Source: Cokeromyces recurvatus (Eukaryota > Mucoromycota > Mucoromycetes > Mucorales > Mucoraceae). Taken from it: a stretch of DNA of 64,000 bases. How positions within the stretch are numbered: position 1 is the first letter of the stretch; each line of letters starts with the position of its first letter. Shown here one piece after another: positions 34,524 to 45,985 of this stretch. The notes below the pieces were generated by a model that was given only the letters and a program-made list of their open reading frames with translations, did not search any database and was not told the origin of the DNA. Made by a program: the position numbers and the translations under genes. The stretch spans positions 1-64,000 of the forward strand of contig NW_026251408.1 in the NCBI RefSeq assembly GCF_025118155.1, in the 5' to 3' direction.

Positions 34524-35379
34524 GACTATAAACAAAAGGGGGGGGGGATGGGGAAGAATATTAATAATAATAAAAGAATTTTGTACATGTAGCATGAATT
34601 TACATTTATATCTTATCATCAGTGACTGTGCACTACCAAATAATTAATTTTTTGTTTTCCCCCCTTTTTTTTTCTAACAATAACTTGATGACAGGGTTCA
34701 TCATTCAACAAAACATCAATAGCTATCATAATTAATACTTATGATGCAACAAAATGGTCTTTTTTTTATTTTATGATGCTCCTGTGAATGCTTTTGTATA
34801 CTTAACAGCATTTGTACTAATGACAAAGCAAGAATGTATATTAAGTATAACATAACTGACATTTTCTATATATAAACTTGGATTCAGCTTGTACTCTTCC
34901 TCCTTAAATGTCAAGCTAAGTTGCACATCTACTAAAAATAAGAGAATGGGATTCATAGTATACTGCTATAGATGAATTTTTTTCTTAAAAAAAAAAACCT
35001 TTCCTATGTATTTTCTGAAAACAAATTTAGTTGTCAAGACTTGCGGTTCTATGTAATATCTCGAATCCTTTATTTTATAGATGGGTCGTCCAAGAGATCA
35101 CAAGCAATAGAAAAAAAATTTTTTTTTCTATGTATATATTATATACGAAAGTCTTGTATTTGAATAAAATATGTATATGTATTTACGTCAATTATGATCA
35201 TTTTCCAACTTTATAAAAATTGTATTTATTAGTGATATTTATATTTATGACATTATATTTACAAGAACTTTTTTTTATTACACAATTAATATATACAATA
35301 CATATGTATAAGGAAATTACCTCTTTTCCTTTCTTTCCTTTTTTTTTTTCCAGAAAAAAAGCTTCTCGAAAAAAAAGCT
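34524..35379. other. Intergenic region with a possible small minus-strand ORF
   Basis: Mostly non-coding. A minus-strand frame of 61 codons (34771-34956; MNPILLFLVDVQLSLTF ... SLYIENVSYVI) and a neighbouring frame at about 34630-34743 (MIAIDVLLNDEPCHQVIV) might be exons of a small protein, with acceptor-like TTTTTAG at about 34934. I recognise neither. Poly-A/T tracts fill the remainder. Confidence 0.3.
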
Positions 35380-38300
35380 TTATTCTTCATCTAATTCTGA
35401 ATGATGTATCGATGAACTGGGTCGCTGTTGTATTAAGGCTACACGTTCATTATTATTCACTTGTCTACTTAAAGCCCAGAAGTCAGGTACCATTAAGAAA
35501 TAACGTTCCATTGCTTCTCTAAATCTAATTCTATATTGCCGAGGTGATACAATCGTAGGCTCTTTACCTCCTCCACCCAAAATACCTGATTCTTTTACCC
35601 AACTCTCCAACTTTTTATCCCATGTAAAAGTTCTTATGAAATCTAGTATATATATATATATATAAATATACATTTGTTATTAACCTGCTAAAATGTATTT
35701 GAATGATATAGTTTTACCAACAATGCCTACAACTAATTCTCGATGTTCCTCATCTATACCGACGAGTAATGAATAATCCATGACATTTCTTGTTGATAGG
35801 AACAGGGTATCATTATGTAATGAGCTTCGAAGAATTTCCTTTGAATGAGCCCGAATAAATAAAGGGGATTGATAAATCACTTTAAATAAAACAAGTAAAA
35901 ATTAAGAAGATAAAGAATCCCTCCATTTATATAAATATGTATATATACATATTGACTTACATTCTACTAAATTTTCATCCAAAAGTACTTCATCTTGTTT
36001 CCCCGTAGATTGAACATGCCGATTCCTCATGGACCCTTTCAAATCAAATATCTATTTAAATATTTAAATATGCATATATGTATATATCTATTTAAAAAGG
36101 AGCTAATTTACAAACCTTCTTTATCTTTCTTTGATAAAACAAATTCTCCATTACCAATACATCCATTCGCATTGATTTACCTGTCGCTCCATTTTTATAT
36201 CCAATACTATAAAACCCAAAAATCTTGGCCAATACTGTCGGCAAATCACTAAAGAATGCCTCTGACATATATTGAAAATAGGCCGGCGCAAACCTCAAGA
36301 AGGCATCTAATTCATATTTACTCATCTGCTTCATTAATAGTCGGTCATCTTTTGTCTTTAAAAAAGCTGATCCAGACTTGCCACCTAACGAGTCCCATTT
36401 AACACAATTAGCCAACGACATAATGTAGCTCTCATGACATCCACAATTTCGTCGAAGTGCATCAAATTGCTCTGAAAAAAATATTTTACAAAAGAATTTA
36501 GTAGATCCGGTAGAAAAGTTATAGCGCATATGAGTGCCTGATTCACGCAATAAGGTCTCTTGTATGTCATCCATGTTGTCAAGCTTAAGTTCTGAAGAGG
36601 ATGCCGCCTTAATAGACGATTCAGCTGTATTGTGAATATCACACATTTTATCAATATAATCTTCGGAACTTAATGTGTAAGCAATAATTGTACTTGGCTC
36701 ATCTTCTCGTACTACTACATACGAATCAGGAAAAAGATATTCTGTAGATTGCCTATATGTATACATATATAACTTATATTAATAAAAAAAAACTTATATC
36801 CTTCATATATATATATATATATATTAATTTCTTACAATGGTAGTTCCAGTGGTAATAAGTTTCCAACCCCACTATCTGTCAAAAAGTTAGTCAATGTTTT
36901 CATAAAGGATATTTTCTCGATAGAAGAATGTCGTGTGTCATCCAAATGAACAGTTTTTGATCCTTTTGATGTTACACTATCGATCAGCAGATCAGGATGA
37001 ATGTTGGCTAAGGGTTGTGTTTTTAACAATTCAGATGCCCTTGGTAAATCTTCATCTATCTCATCCCCTGATACCCCGGATGACAAATCCAAACCATCGC
37101 TAAAGGGTCTTATCTCTTGTGGTGATGATACTTGCTTAGTATACGGCTTCATGACTTCAAGCGAATAAGGTGCCAAGTTTGAAAAGTAGTCTATGTTCTC
37201 CTCAGCAGGCGATAAATCATTATCTGAATGAAATTTAGAGAGCTCAATATGACGACGTCGTGAAAACACATCATCGTCCATAAATTCATCCATCTCTTCT
37301 TCTTGCACAAGGTCGTTTGCTTGTGTATACACCTGAATATATGTGTTTTTACGTGGTAAACGATCACGACTAGATATCAACTGTTTATCAGATTTCCAGT
37401 CTTGTTGACCAAGTGAGTAATGTCTTTGATGCTTAGTTTGTTTAGGTTTTTCATTTGATAATAGCAATGGTAAATCACCTTTACAGAATCGACGTGGTGA
37501 AAAGGAGGCCGATAGACGAGGACTTTTCTGTGTAGTTTTGCTATTTAATTCGCGCATGAGTTCTAACGAAAGTCGATGACGTATCTCGAATTGTAAACAA
37601 GAAGGCTGTTCCTTATCTTTCAGAGAGGGAGATGATGATAGGGTAGGCATCATCGAAAACTCTGTCGATTTATCTTCATTATCATTATTATCTTCTACTA
37701 GATCTTGTCCCAACAATGGTAAGTCAATAATGTCAGAAGCCATAATCATTGGCTGTACCATAGCCTCATCTCCAGGAAACATCTTTTTCAATTGAATCGT
37801 AGTGAGCTTCTTGAGTTCCCGTTCAGGTTTCAAGTAATATTGTACAAAGTCTGTATAGACACTCTCCCAATGCGTGACAAACTGAAATAAGTCGCGTTGT
37901 ATAATTTGAATTGTCAGCGTATCCAATGGATCGGATGTCGCATAGATATTTTGCAATGATTGTAAAACTTCTTTACGCTCACCTTCTGCCTCCATAGACA
38001 TTTCCTGTAACTCAATTTTACATGACTCTAGTCGTCGAGGGTCCACTAAATCAAATGGGAAATTCTTGTTACGGTCCATAATTGACTGATAAAACTTGTT
38101 GATTTTAGATCGAAGTGATTTGAGTTCGGTCTCCTTAAGATCCATCTGTGCTTGGTGGTGAATAAAAAGCTTCATAGGCGGTGGTGACACTTCCAATAAG
38201 TCAATAGAGTCATATTGGAAATGAATAGCCAAATCATTATAACCAAAGAATCGAACATGTGTCTGTGCAATATCATGTGGACAAATATCTGCACGACATC

Positions 38301-41300
38301 TTACACCCCTTTGATACAAAAAGATCTCAAGAAACTTACCAAATGAATAATTCCATGTATTTTCAGACATAGGCATTACAGGTGTATATTTATTACATAG
38401 CTTACAATAGCTCCACATTAGAAGCTTATCAGACATACCGGGTAATGGACAAGCAAAGGGCTCAATCATTACAATTACACGCGCCGTTCCATGTGCATAA
38501 GATCGATAATGCTGCATCATGGAATGATCACACATAAAGGATGAACATGTCTGCCGAGCATCATTAAATAAATCAATTAAATATTGCCCTAATGTTTTGT
38601 CAGAAGGAAATCGATAATAACTAAAGATACGGATTTCAGGACCTTGACAAGGTACGGTAGTTACGGTACAAACACTTGAATAAAGTACCACAATATTTTG
38701 ATGATAGAAAGGTGAAACTGATTCGGGATTTTCACCCATGTATACCTCCCAGGCTCTTGCAATTCGGTGATTCTTAAGGATTAATTCATGCTCAGCATCC
38801 ATCGTCATCTCTAAATCTATTTGATGTTGTTGCTTTTCGAAAACGGATCGCGTTGGTGATACTTCAATCATCTTGGACTGCCTTTGTTTTCGTATCATCG
38901 CCAACTGATCCTCTGTCTCCTTCAGCTTTACTAATAGATAAGGTGGTGGATAGACGACAAATTGTGATACAGACAAAATTCTTGTTCCATATAATTGAAG
39001 TAAATTATCAATATAATTAGAGCTATCCTTATCATTAGAAGATAACGACGACCGTGACAGTGGCTCATTTTGACTCTTTGCAAATGAATCTAGCAACAAG
39101 GAAGTCTCCAACTTGAGATTGTTAACAACAAACACCATAAAATCTAAAAGTCGTTTGATAACTCGTAGCACTTCAACACGAGCTCCACGTAATACAATAG
39201 TGCCTCCTAATTCTGGTGCACAATCATCAAATACTAAGTAAGTCTTGCGACGATTTACTATCCATTCGTGCATTATAGTCTTGATTTCAAACGATCCACA
39301 ACGTCCCATTGTGGCTTGTTGTAGTTTATCCACTGATGTCACAATGCTTGCCTGCGTACATCGTGCTACAGCTTCAATGACACTCTGTTTCACATTATGA
39401 ATAACTGGTATTTGTGCTTCCAACAAAAACTCAAGAGCCAGTCTTGAGACAGTTGATTTGACAACAATTAATGATGGTCGCAATGCAACAATACGAGCTA
39501 CTAGTTTGCGAATATGCTCACGTTCTTGCGAGATCACAGGTTCGATTGATAACAGCTGATTTTCCATTTCAACGCGAGAATAGTCAAGACTAAACATCAA
39601 AATTAAAATCTTTGGATTCCTGAGATGGATTGCCATTCTTTTGTGAGCAATGTTCTTAGTGCACATAACCCCCCTCACATAAAAACTGTCGTTTGGTAAA
39701 CCGCCTGGTATTTTTTTAATCTTGACATAATGTCGAACATCCATGTCGTCACCTGCCCTAATATCAGGTCTTACATTATTAGTTGTCTTGAGAAGCAACT
39801 CCATAATGACATCTTCCCATTCCGAATGAGATTCAAGTGCTAAAATGGGTATATCCCTCATTAATTGACGGAGAATATTACGAGCATGAGTACGGGCACT
39901 AAAACTAAGTTCAACCATTGGCTGTGGACCTGACTGACGTCGTTGTCGCGATAATGGTGGGAAACGAAAGGATCGATTCTCTGTATTATTACCATAAGAG
40001 GGTGAAAACTTATTATTGTCATCAATAAGAAAAGGTGAAAGAAAAGGATTTGGTGACCAGTCGTAGTCTGGTTGAAATGATTTGGGAAGCCCAATAGTAT
40101 TAATTTGTATCTTGACTTTCCTTTTTGAACCCTCATGACCTAATATTCATTCCATAAATGATAAGTTTATTTTATTTTCTTCCTTTCTAAAAAAAAAAAA
40201 AATCTACCTCGTAATTCCTCTGGACGCTTTGTACGTCGATCATATAATTCATCATCACTTCCATACTGTGGCAATTTAGGTGATGTAGAAGGATGGTGAC
40301 GTAATTGGTCTTGGTAAAACTCTGCTGAATAGCTATTTGCTGCTGCATGGCTATTTGTGCTATTAGATGAAAATGGACTTAGCTCTGATTCTGCTACTAC
40401 AGTGCCACCACCACAGTCTAAAATAGAAGAAGAAGATAGATGTGATCTATCGTCAAAAAGAGGTGCTGATGAAGAGGTATTGGAACGTGGTCGTGATGAT
40501 TTGATTAACAAAGATGTGCCAGCATCCAATAATCGTTTTAAACCACTATTACCGTTCAAAGGCAGGTCATTATTAGATGCTCCTGTTGTAGTAATAGTGG
40601 GGATAGTTGGTGAGTAATCAGTAGCATCAAGAGGTCTTTCTGTATCATTAGGCGAAGGTATCTCAAATGCAAATGTAGTAGTATCCACATTTCCATAATG
40701 GCCACGAGCTTGTTTAAGAGCTGTTGTAGGAATTTGCATCTTGGGAGCAACGAGTGGAGGCTTTTGTTGTGAGGGTATAATTGGAGAAGAATATGAATTA
40801 TTTATTGACGGATCATCATCATTGACTTCAGTATGTTTTGATAAAGGTGAACTGGCCATAATATATTCAGATTTCATAGTAGGCGTAGCCATTTTTGGTA
40901 TTGCTAAAGCAGATGTTGAATTTTCATTTAGTTGATGTTCTGCATAACAAAAATTGCATACTCTGACATGTCCCTTTTGTTTAAATACTTTTCCTGATAT
41001 GATATGAGAAGCACATTTTCCACAGAATATCTGACCTAACCTCAAGGAAAAGAATCGATATTTATTTTAAGTTAATAGATAGATAGTTATATGTAAGCTA
41101 CTTACCGCAAGTACGACAATGATGTTTTCTTCTTAAAAATGTAAAAGGTTTACGACACTTGTAACATTCTCTACATTGTTCGTCAGGCATCCAAAATTCT
41201 TCATCATTCCTTTGTCCTCTTAAACGAGCCAATATCTTGGAAAGTGAGTTTGAATTACTGATGGAAAAGTTAGTTACAATAGATTGTGTATCACTGTCAA

Positions 41301-41772
41301 ATGACTGTCTTTTCGGCATTGGTAACAAAAAGTCTAAAGCCTCTTGATCTTGGGATTTTGGTAAAGTAGGTGTCAAAGATTGAACAGTAACTTGAGCTGG
41401 CTCCTTCAAAGGTTGATCTTTTAATTCAAATTTTGAATTACCTACAGTTACAGTTGTAGCTGTTGTAGCTGTAGTTGACGAAGACGATCGAGGCACGACG
41501 GCAGCAGTCGAATCTAAATGGACTGAAAAGCTGCTAATAATTGATTCTTTTGTGGATGAAGAGCAAGAAGAATTTGTAGTTGCTAGATGTTTATTTAAAT
41601 TAATTGTTTCATGCAACGAATCATTAAGTTGTTGTTCAGTTAATTGTTGTCTTTTATGATTATGTAATACTCTGTCAAATATTTTTGAAAAGGCACCTTC
41701 TTCATGAGATTGATGTGTTTCGGATATTTCGAAATCAAAGGAAACTAAATTGGACTTTTTTTGCTTGTCCAT
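35380..41772 (-). CDS. FAB1: 1-phosphatidylinositol-3-phosphate 5-kinase (Fab1/PIKfyve)
   Basis: Makes PI(3,5)P2 from PI3P on endosome/vacuole membranes. Seven exons: 41106-41772, 40208-41035, 36836-40139, 36116-36752, 35961-36051, 35718-35879, 35380-35642. They total 5952 bp, exactly 1983 residues plus stop. Domains: FYVE finger at about 200-250 ([20 protein letters not shown], split by intron 1, then [11 protein letters not shown]), a GroEL/CCT-like region at about 570-880 ([20 protein letters not shown]), a Cys-rich Fab1 region at about 1030-1120 ([20 protein letters not shown]), and the C-terminal PIP kinase domain from about 1640: [32 protein letters not shown] and an activation segment with [17 protein letters not shown] domain, present in animal PIKfyve, is not seen, as in fungi. 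Length is close to yeast Fab1. It is the best-resolved large gene here. Confidence 0.97.
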
Positions 41773-42376
41773 TTGACTATTCTAAATCTCCAATGCCAAT
41801 AATAAAAATAGAAAGCATGATTTAAAAGAGAAGAGGAAAAAAAAAAAAAAAGAATAGAATAGAATAAAAAAAAAAGAATAACTTGAGACTTAATTAATAC
41901 AGTCACTTTATCACTTTAATAGGGAGAAAGGACAGTGATAGACCCAAGTGTTTCAAAAAAAAAAAAAAAAAATATTCATATATTTTTATATGTATTTGTA
42001 TATATTCATAAATAAATGTATTACATTTACATGCATATATGAATTTATTCTCCACTCAAATTTTTATTTTTTTTTTTTTTCCCTTTCAGCATTATTCTTC
42101 AAGCAATACAATAAGACATTATATATTTGTATTCAGCTTAATAGGAATCAATTACATGTAGCTACATCAAATTATAAAGAATAAAATAGTGTCTGTATTG
42201 TATTCTGTATTTAATATTTTGACATAATAATTAACAAATTTCTTTAATGAGGCTTTGGGAAGTGAATATCTAAAATAAATCGGGCTGATAAATTTTAATT
42301 TTTGAGCATGTATAAATTATTTGCAGTTAGATTTTTATATACAAATGTCCTTTTCTCTTTTATACATGTATTTACG
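41773..42376. promoter_or_regulatory. Divergent intergenic region between FAB1 and the orphan gene
   Basis: About 600 bp between two divergently transcribed genes, so it should hold both promoters. It contains poly-A/T tracts (41838-41854, 41956-41972, 42066-42080) but I can name no specific binding site. Whether the orphan coding sequence begins at 42308 or 42377 is open. Confidence 0.4.
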
Positions 42377-43057
42377 ATGAACACAGTATTCCATTATAAT
42401 AATAAGACAACAACAAATACTACTAAAGAAGAGTATTATGATAAAGATATCCTTATAGATTATCAACCAAATATAAAAAGAAGAAGACAAAGACTATCAT
42501 CAAACAATAAAGGAAAACTGTTTATGACAAATGATTCAATTATCGATTATAATAATGTAATATACAAGCTTGAATATGACATTGATACAGGACTTATTAA
42601 ACGACCCTCTTGCTATTATGATGAATCAACAAATGAGACTCATTATCATATACCAATAACGATGAGCGTTATTCGGTCTGTTATTTTGAAGCAACATTGT
42701 AAAATAAATAAACAAGATGAATTAGAATGGTTTGAAGATGGTTTAAAATGGTTATCAGAGCAACACAGTATAAAAGATGACGACGAAAATCAATATAAAT
42801 ATTGTATTGAATTTGATAATAATGAGAAGAAGAAGAGTATAGTAACAAAGGAGGAATCATTACAGAACTTTGAACGCGCTTGTGAAGCTTATTTCGGCAT
42901 TCCTTTAAATTTATGTGAGGATCATTGGGCAGCAAAATATCTACTAAGTCAAGCAACTAAAGGAAAATGGCTACGTCGTATGATTTTAGTAAAAGGATTA
43001 TCGTTAAAGAAACTAAAATTTAGAATTATCAAAAAGTGGTTTTGTTTTAGTTGTTAA
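42377..43057 (+). CDS. Hypothetical protein, orphan
   Basis: A single-exon frame of 226 codons from ATG 42377 (MNTVFHYNNK). An earlier in-frame ATG at 42308 would add a hydrophobic leader (FLYTNVLFSFIHVF) that could be a signal or anchor segment. The protein has a basic patch (NIKRRRQRLS), an apparently globular centre (VIYKLEYDIDTGLIKRPSCYY, shortened here to the start of that block), and a C-terminal helical part (FERACEAYFGIPLNLCEDHW; SQATKGKWLRRM) ending in a cysteine pair. I recognise no family. The open length in AT-rich DNA argues that it is a real gene. Confidence 0.55.
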   Translation: MNTVFHYNNKTTTNTTKEEYYDKDILIDYQPNIKRRRQRLSSNNKGKLFMTNDSIIDYNNVIYKLEYDIDTGLIKRPSCYYDESTNETHYHIPITMSVIRSVILKQHCKINKQDELEWFEDGLKWLSEQHSIKDDDENQYKYCIEFDNNEKKKSIVTKEESLQNFERACEAYFGIPLNLCEDHWAAKYLLSQATKGKWLRRMILVKGLSLKKLKFRIIKKWFCFSC

Positions 43058-43108
43058 TAAATAAAAAAGTACTTTACATGCATATATTAAAGTTTGAATT
43101 ATATATTA

Positions 43109-43151
<43 letters not shown>

Positions 43152-43850
43152 CTTGATGTGCTTTTATATTTAAACTCAATGAAGGAAATGATTATGATTG
43201 GCACAATTATTAGGCACAGAGGTTTTTTTTTATGTGCAGCAGTAGAGTTCACTACAATACTAATTACTTACTTATATTCTCTTCTTTCTAGTACAGACAG
43301 TACAATGGATATTGTGGCAAAAGAACTTTCAATCTGTCGTTTTTATTTTTGTTTATAGTCTTTTTTAGGAAAAGCGGTATTGTCGCAAAGGTTTTTTTTT
43401 TGTAATTTTATTAAAATTTTTTAGAGAGATTCTTTATAATTTTGTTATAGAACAAGTTCTGGATATAAGCACAAGTAATATTAAAAAAGATAGATTATAT
43501 AATATAGGACGAACTATAAGCCTGAACATATAATAATAAAAGATATCATATCTTTTGTACATTCTTTGAAACTCTATTTCTTTCTTCTCTTTAAAGCCAT
43601 TATTCCTCTCAAACTGATCAAAACCTAAAGAGCCTTGTTATCATGATCATCATAAAAAAAGAGCTCAATTGTCATAATACAGTAGTAAGAAAGCTTACAG
43701 CCTAACTATTTAAAATGCATAAACCACCAAGAATATCTTGTGAAATTACAATTGAAAAAAGCGTTCCACAACACAGCTAAAAGGGAACATCCTGTAAAAC
43801 TGTAAGAAATAAAACCGCTGTATAAAATGACATTTTTTATATTATTGATA
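43058..43850. other. Gene-free spacer with a 41-nt poly-T tract
   Basis: AT-rich sequence between the orphan gene and the long-TIR transposon, including T(41) at 43111-43151. The open frame at 43158-43358 has no recognisable features. TA at 43849-43850 is the target site of the transposon. Confidence 0.6.
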
Positions 43851-44297
43851 CAGTCAAGCTTATGGAAATTGGCGTTTTCTTAAAAATAATTGGCCTAAAG
43901 TCAAAAATAAATGCCCACTTTCGAAAAAAAAAATTATCACAATATTAAACTATTTTTGGCAGTTTGTCTAAAATAAATTGTCCATAAAAAGGAGACTAGT
44001 TTGGCCGGACATTTGAGGCAACTTTGACCAATTTCTGGTCAAATAAGTCACAAAGGTTCTTCATTAAAGTGTTCAGGAAAATGCTTTATGAAATGCTAAA
44101 TGAAACTGCAAATGTTCAGCTGGAACATCTTCACTTCCTTCAACGCCCCTTGAGATAGGAGCTTCCACATCAGTCAACTCGCTTCTTCTGACTCTATTTT
44201 TCAAAGCTTTCCGAAACTGCCCAATAAGGTTGAGCTCAGGTGAATAGAATGAGAGATATACAGGTATATATTCTCGTTCAATAATTACAGGATTAAC
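43851..44297 (+). repeat. Left terminal inverted repeat (447 bp)
   Basis: Inverted match to 50693-51141. Read on the minus strand its inner part encodes YIPVYLSFYSPELN and GQFRKALKNRVRR, the C-terminal end of an IS630/Tc1-type transposase, with the usual NPIE box changed to NLIG. The outer 170 bp are non-coding, with the word TTTTTGGCAGTTTGTC shared with 8405. Confidence 0.9.
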
Positions 44298-44562
44298 AAT
44301 ATTATAAAATGACAGTAGACAAGTAATAAATATACTTTGTAACGGTTATCAAATGTTCTTATTATAAATTCAAATGTATGGATTTATATATAATACATCT
44401 TATGATTGGTAAGTTGTATGTCTTCCTTTAGTGAATGTCATTAGTCATAACAATATATGTGTTTGCCATGAGACAGAAAAGATGACATTAATTAATTTAA
44501 AATAGACAGTATTTTTTTAAAAAGAAACTATACAATAGTATATACTCATTTATGATTATTTA

Positions 44563-45966
44563 CTAGTGGCCAAATCTCAAAACACATCGGCGTGTGCTGT
44601 CTTGAGCTGTATCAATCATGGCATCCAAACTCACTAGAGTTCTTCTGTATCTTTCTTCAATTATATCGGGTTGCTTGGATTTTCTACAGAGGCTCCAGAA
44701 AACGTCACTGACCCCAAGGAGTTTTTTGATATTGATCATAGTGAAGAGAGAAGGTAAATCATCCAGGGATTGAGGAAAGCGAAAGTGAGCAATTTCAATA
44801 AAGGTATATATGCCCTTGGCAGTTAATTGTTGAAGGTAAAAAATGATATTGAAACCATGTATCTGAAAGGCAAGAGCACCATCAAGCTTATTTATATCAA
44901 TGGCATTTCTAGTGAATATTGCCAAACGGAGCGTGTCCAGACATAATGACTTGCTACAAGAACCTTGTAGGGTTTTGGCCTCACCATAACCAACACTATA
45001 TCCAAATGACATCTGTCGTTTTTCACTAATTACTGCATCAGGTCGATTTTTTCCTTTTTCCATAGGGATAGCATTAGTCCAGCGAAGATGAATGAGCCGG
45101 TCAGGATCGCTTATGAGGCAAGACAATAGGGGATCGAAGTACGTACTCCACAACTCGCTTTCACTAATTTGTTTGTAGTCATTTAAAGGTCTTGTTGGGA
45201 GTTTTTGAATCCTTAACTCGAAGCCCCACAACAAAAGTCAGTAAAATCATAATTTTTATAAAGTCCATCAAACTTACAGGTTGTTAATACCATATAGAAG
45301 CCGTTTTTGGCCATAATTCATCTGAGAAGCCAGAACTGTAAACTCCGTAATTGCTTGTTCTCTTGTTTTTTCTGCTAAGCTGAGATCCGTAAGAGTATTG
45401 GTGATTGTCATAAAATGGTTCGAGGGAAAGTCAAGGCTATGGTTTATTATCTTTTGTTCAAGGAAAGCCGTTAGTTGCTGCAGTGTTTCCAAAGAAAAAA
45501 CCTTTTCTGCAATCTCGCTATGTTGGTCTTTGCAAAGAAAAAGAATGTGGGTCAAAGACGCGAGTTCATGCACGTAGGATTCCACTGGTAGGGTCTTGTG
45601 TTTCACGAGGATTTCGCTAGTAGCAGCTTGGTATTTGCGGAATAAATGGCTAATATTAATATCCTTGAACATCCATGGATTATCGTTTGTATCTTCTTCA
45701 TTTACAAAGTTATTCATGACACTGACTAAATAGTCCTTCACTTCAATCAACAGGGTATTAGTGAGACTTGTTGGTTCATTGGGAGCAGAAGAATCATCAG
45801 AGATGTCAAAAGCAGAGGAATAATCAGAGACCTCAGGAACAGAAGAATTGCTAGAAACATTAAGAGCAGAGGAATTGCCACTAGACGCCCCGTTGCTTGC
45901 AGCAGTGGTTTGTAGAGATTTGAGTCGTTGTTCAGTCACAATGTCGATAATCTCGCTGCAACCCAA
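44563..45966 (-). CDS. Cargo protein with PD-(D/E)XK nuclease-like motifs
   Basis: Two coding blocks. Block 1 (45274-45966) has a Ser/Asn-rich N-terminal part and a helical region (HELASLTHILFLCKDQ). Block 2 (44563-45234) contains SESELWSTYFDPLL, then KNRPDAVIS, then VGYGEAKTLQG, then a helix (CLDTLRLAIFTRNAID) and beta-rich sequence. The order E ... PD ... (G)EAK fits the PD-(D/E)XK fold, so metal-dependent nuclease activity is inferred, not shown. The gap between blocks has a GTAAGT donor at about 45273, but no acceptor fits the frame cleanly, so there may be a frameshift. The block-1 frame lacks a proper ATG; the 5' exon was probably separated by the insertion at 45986. As such the gene may be inactive. 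Confidence 0.55.
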
Positions 45967-45985
45967 TTCAGTTTTAAGTAATGTA

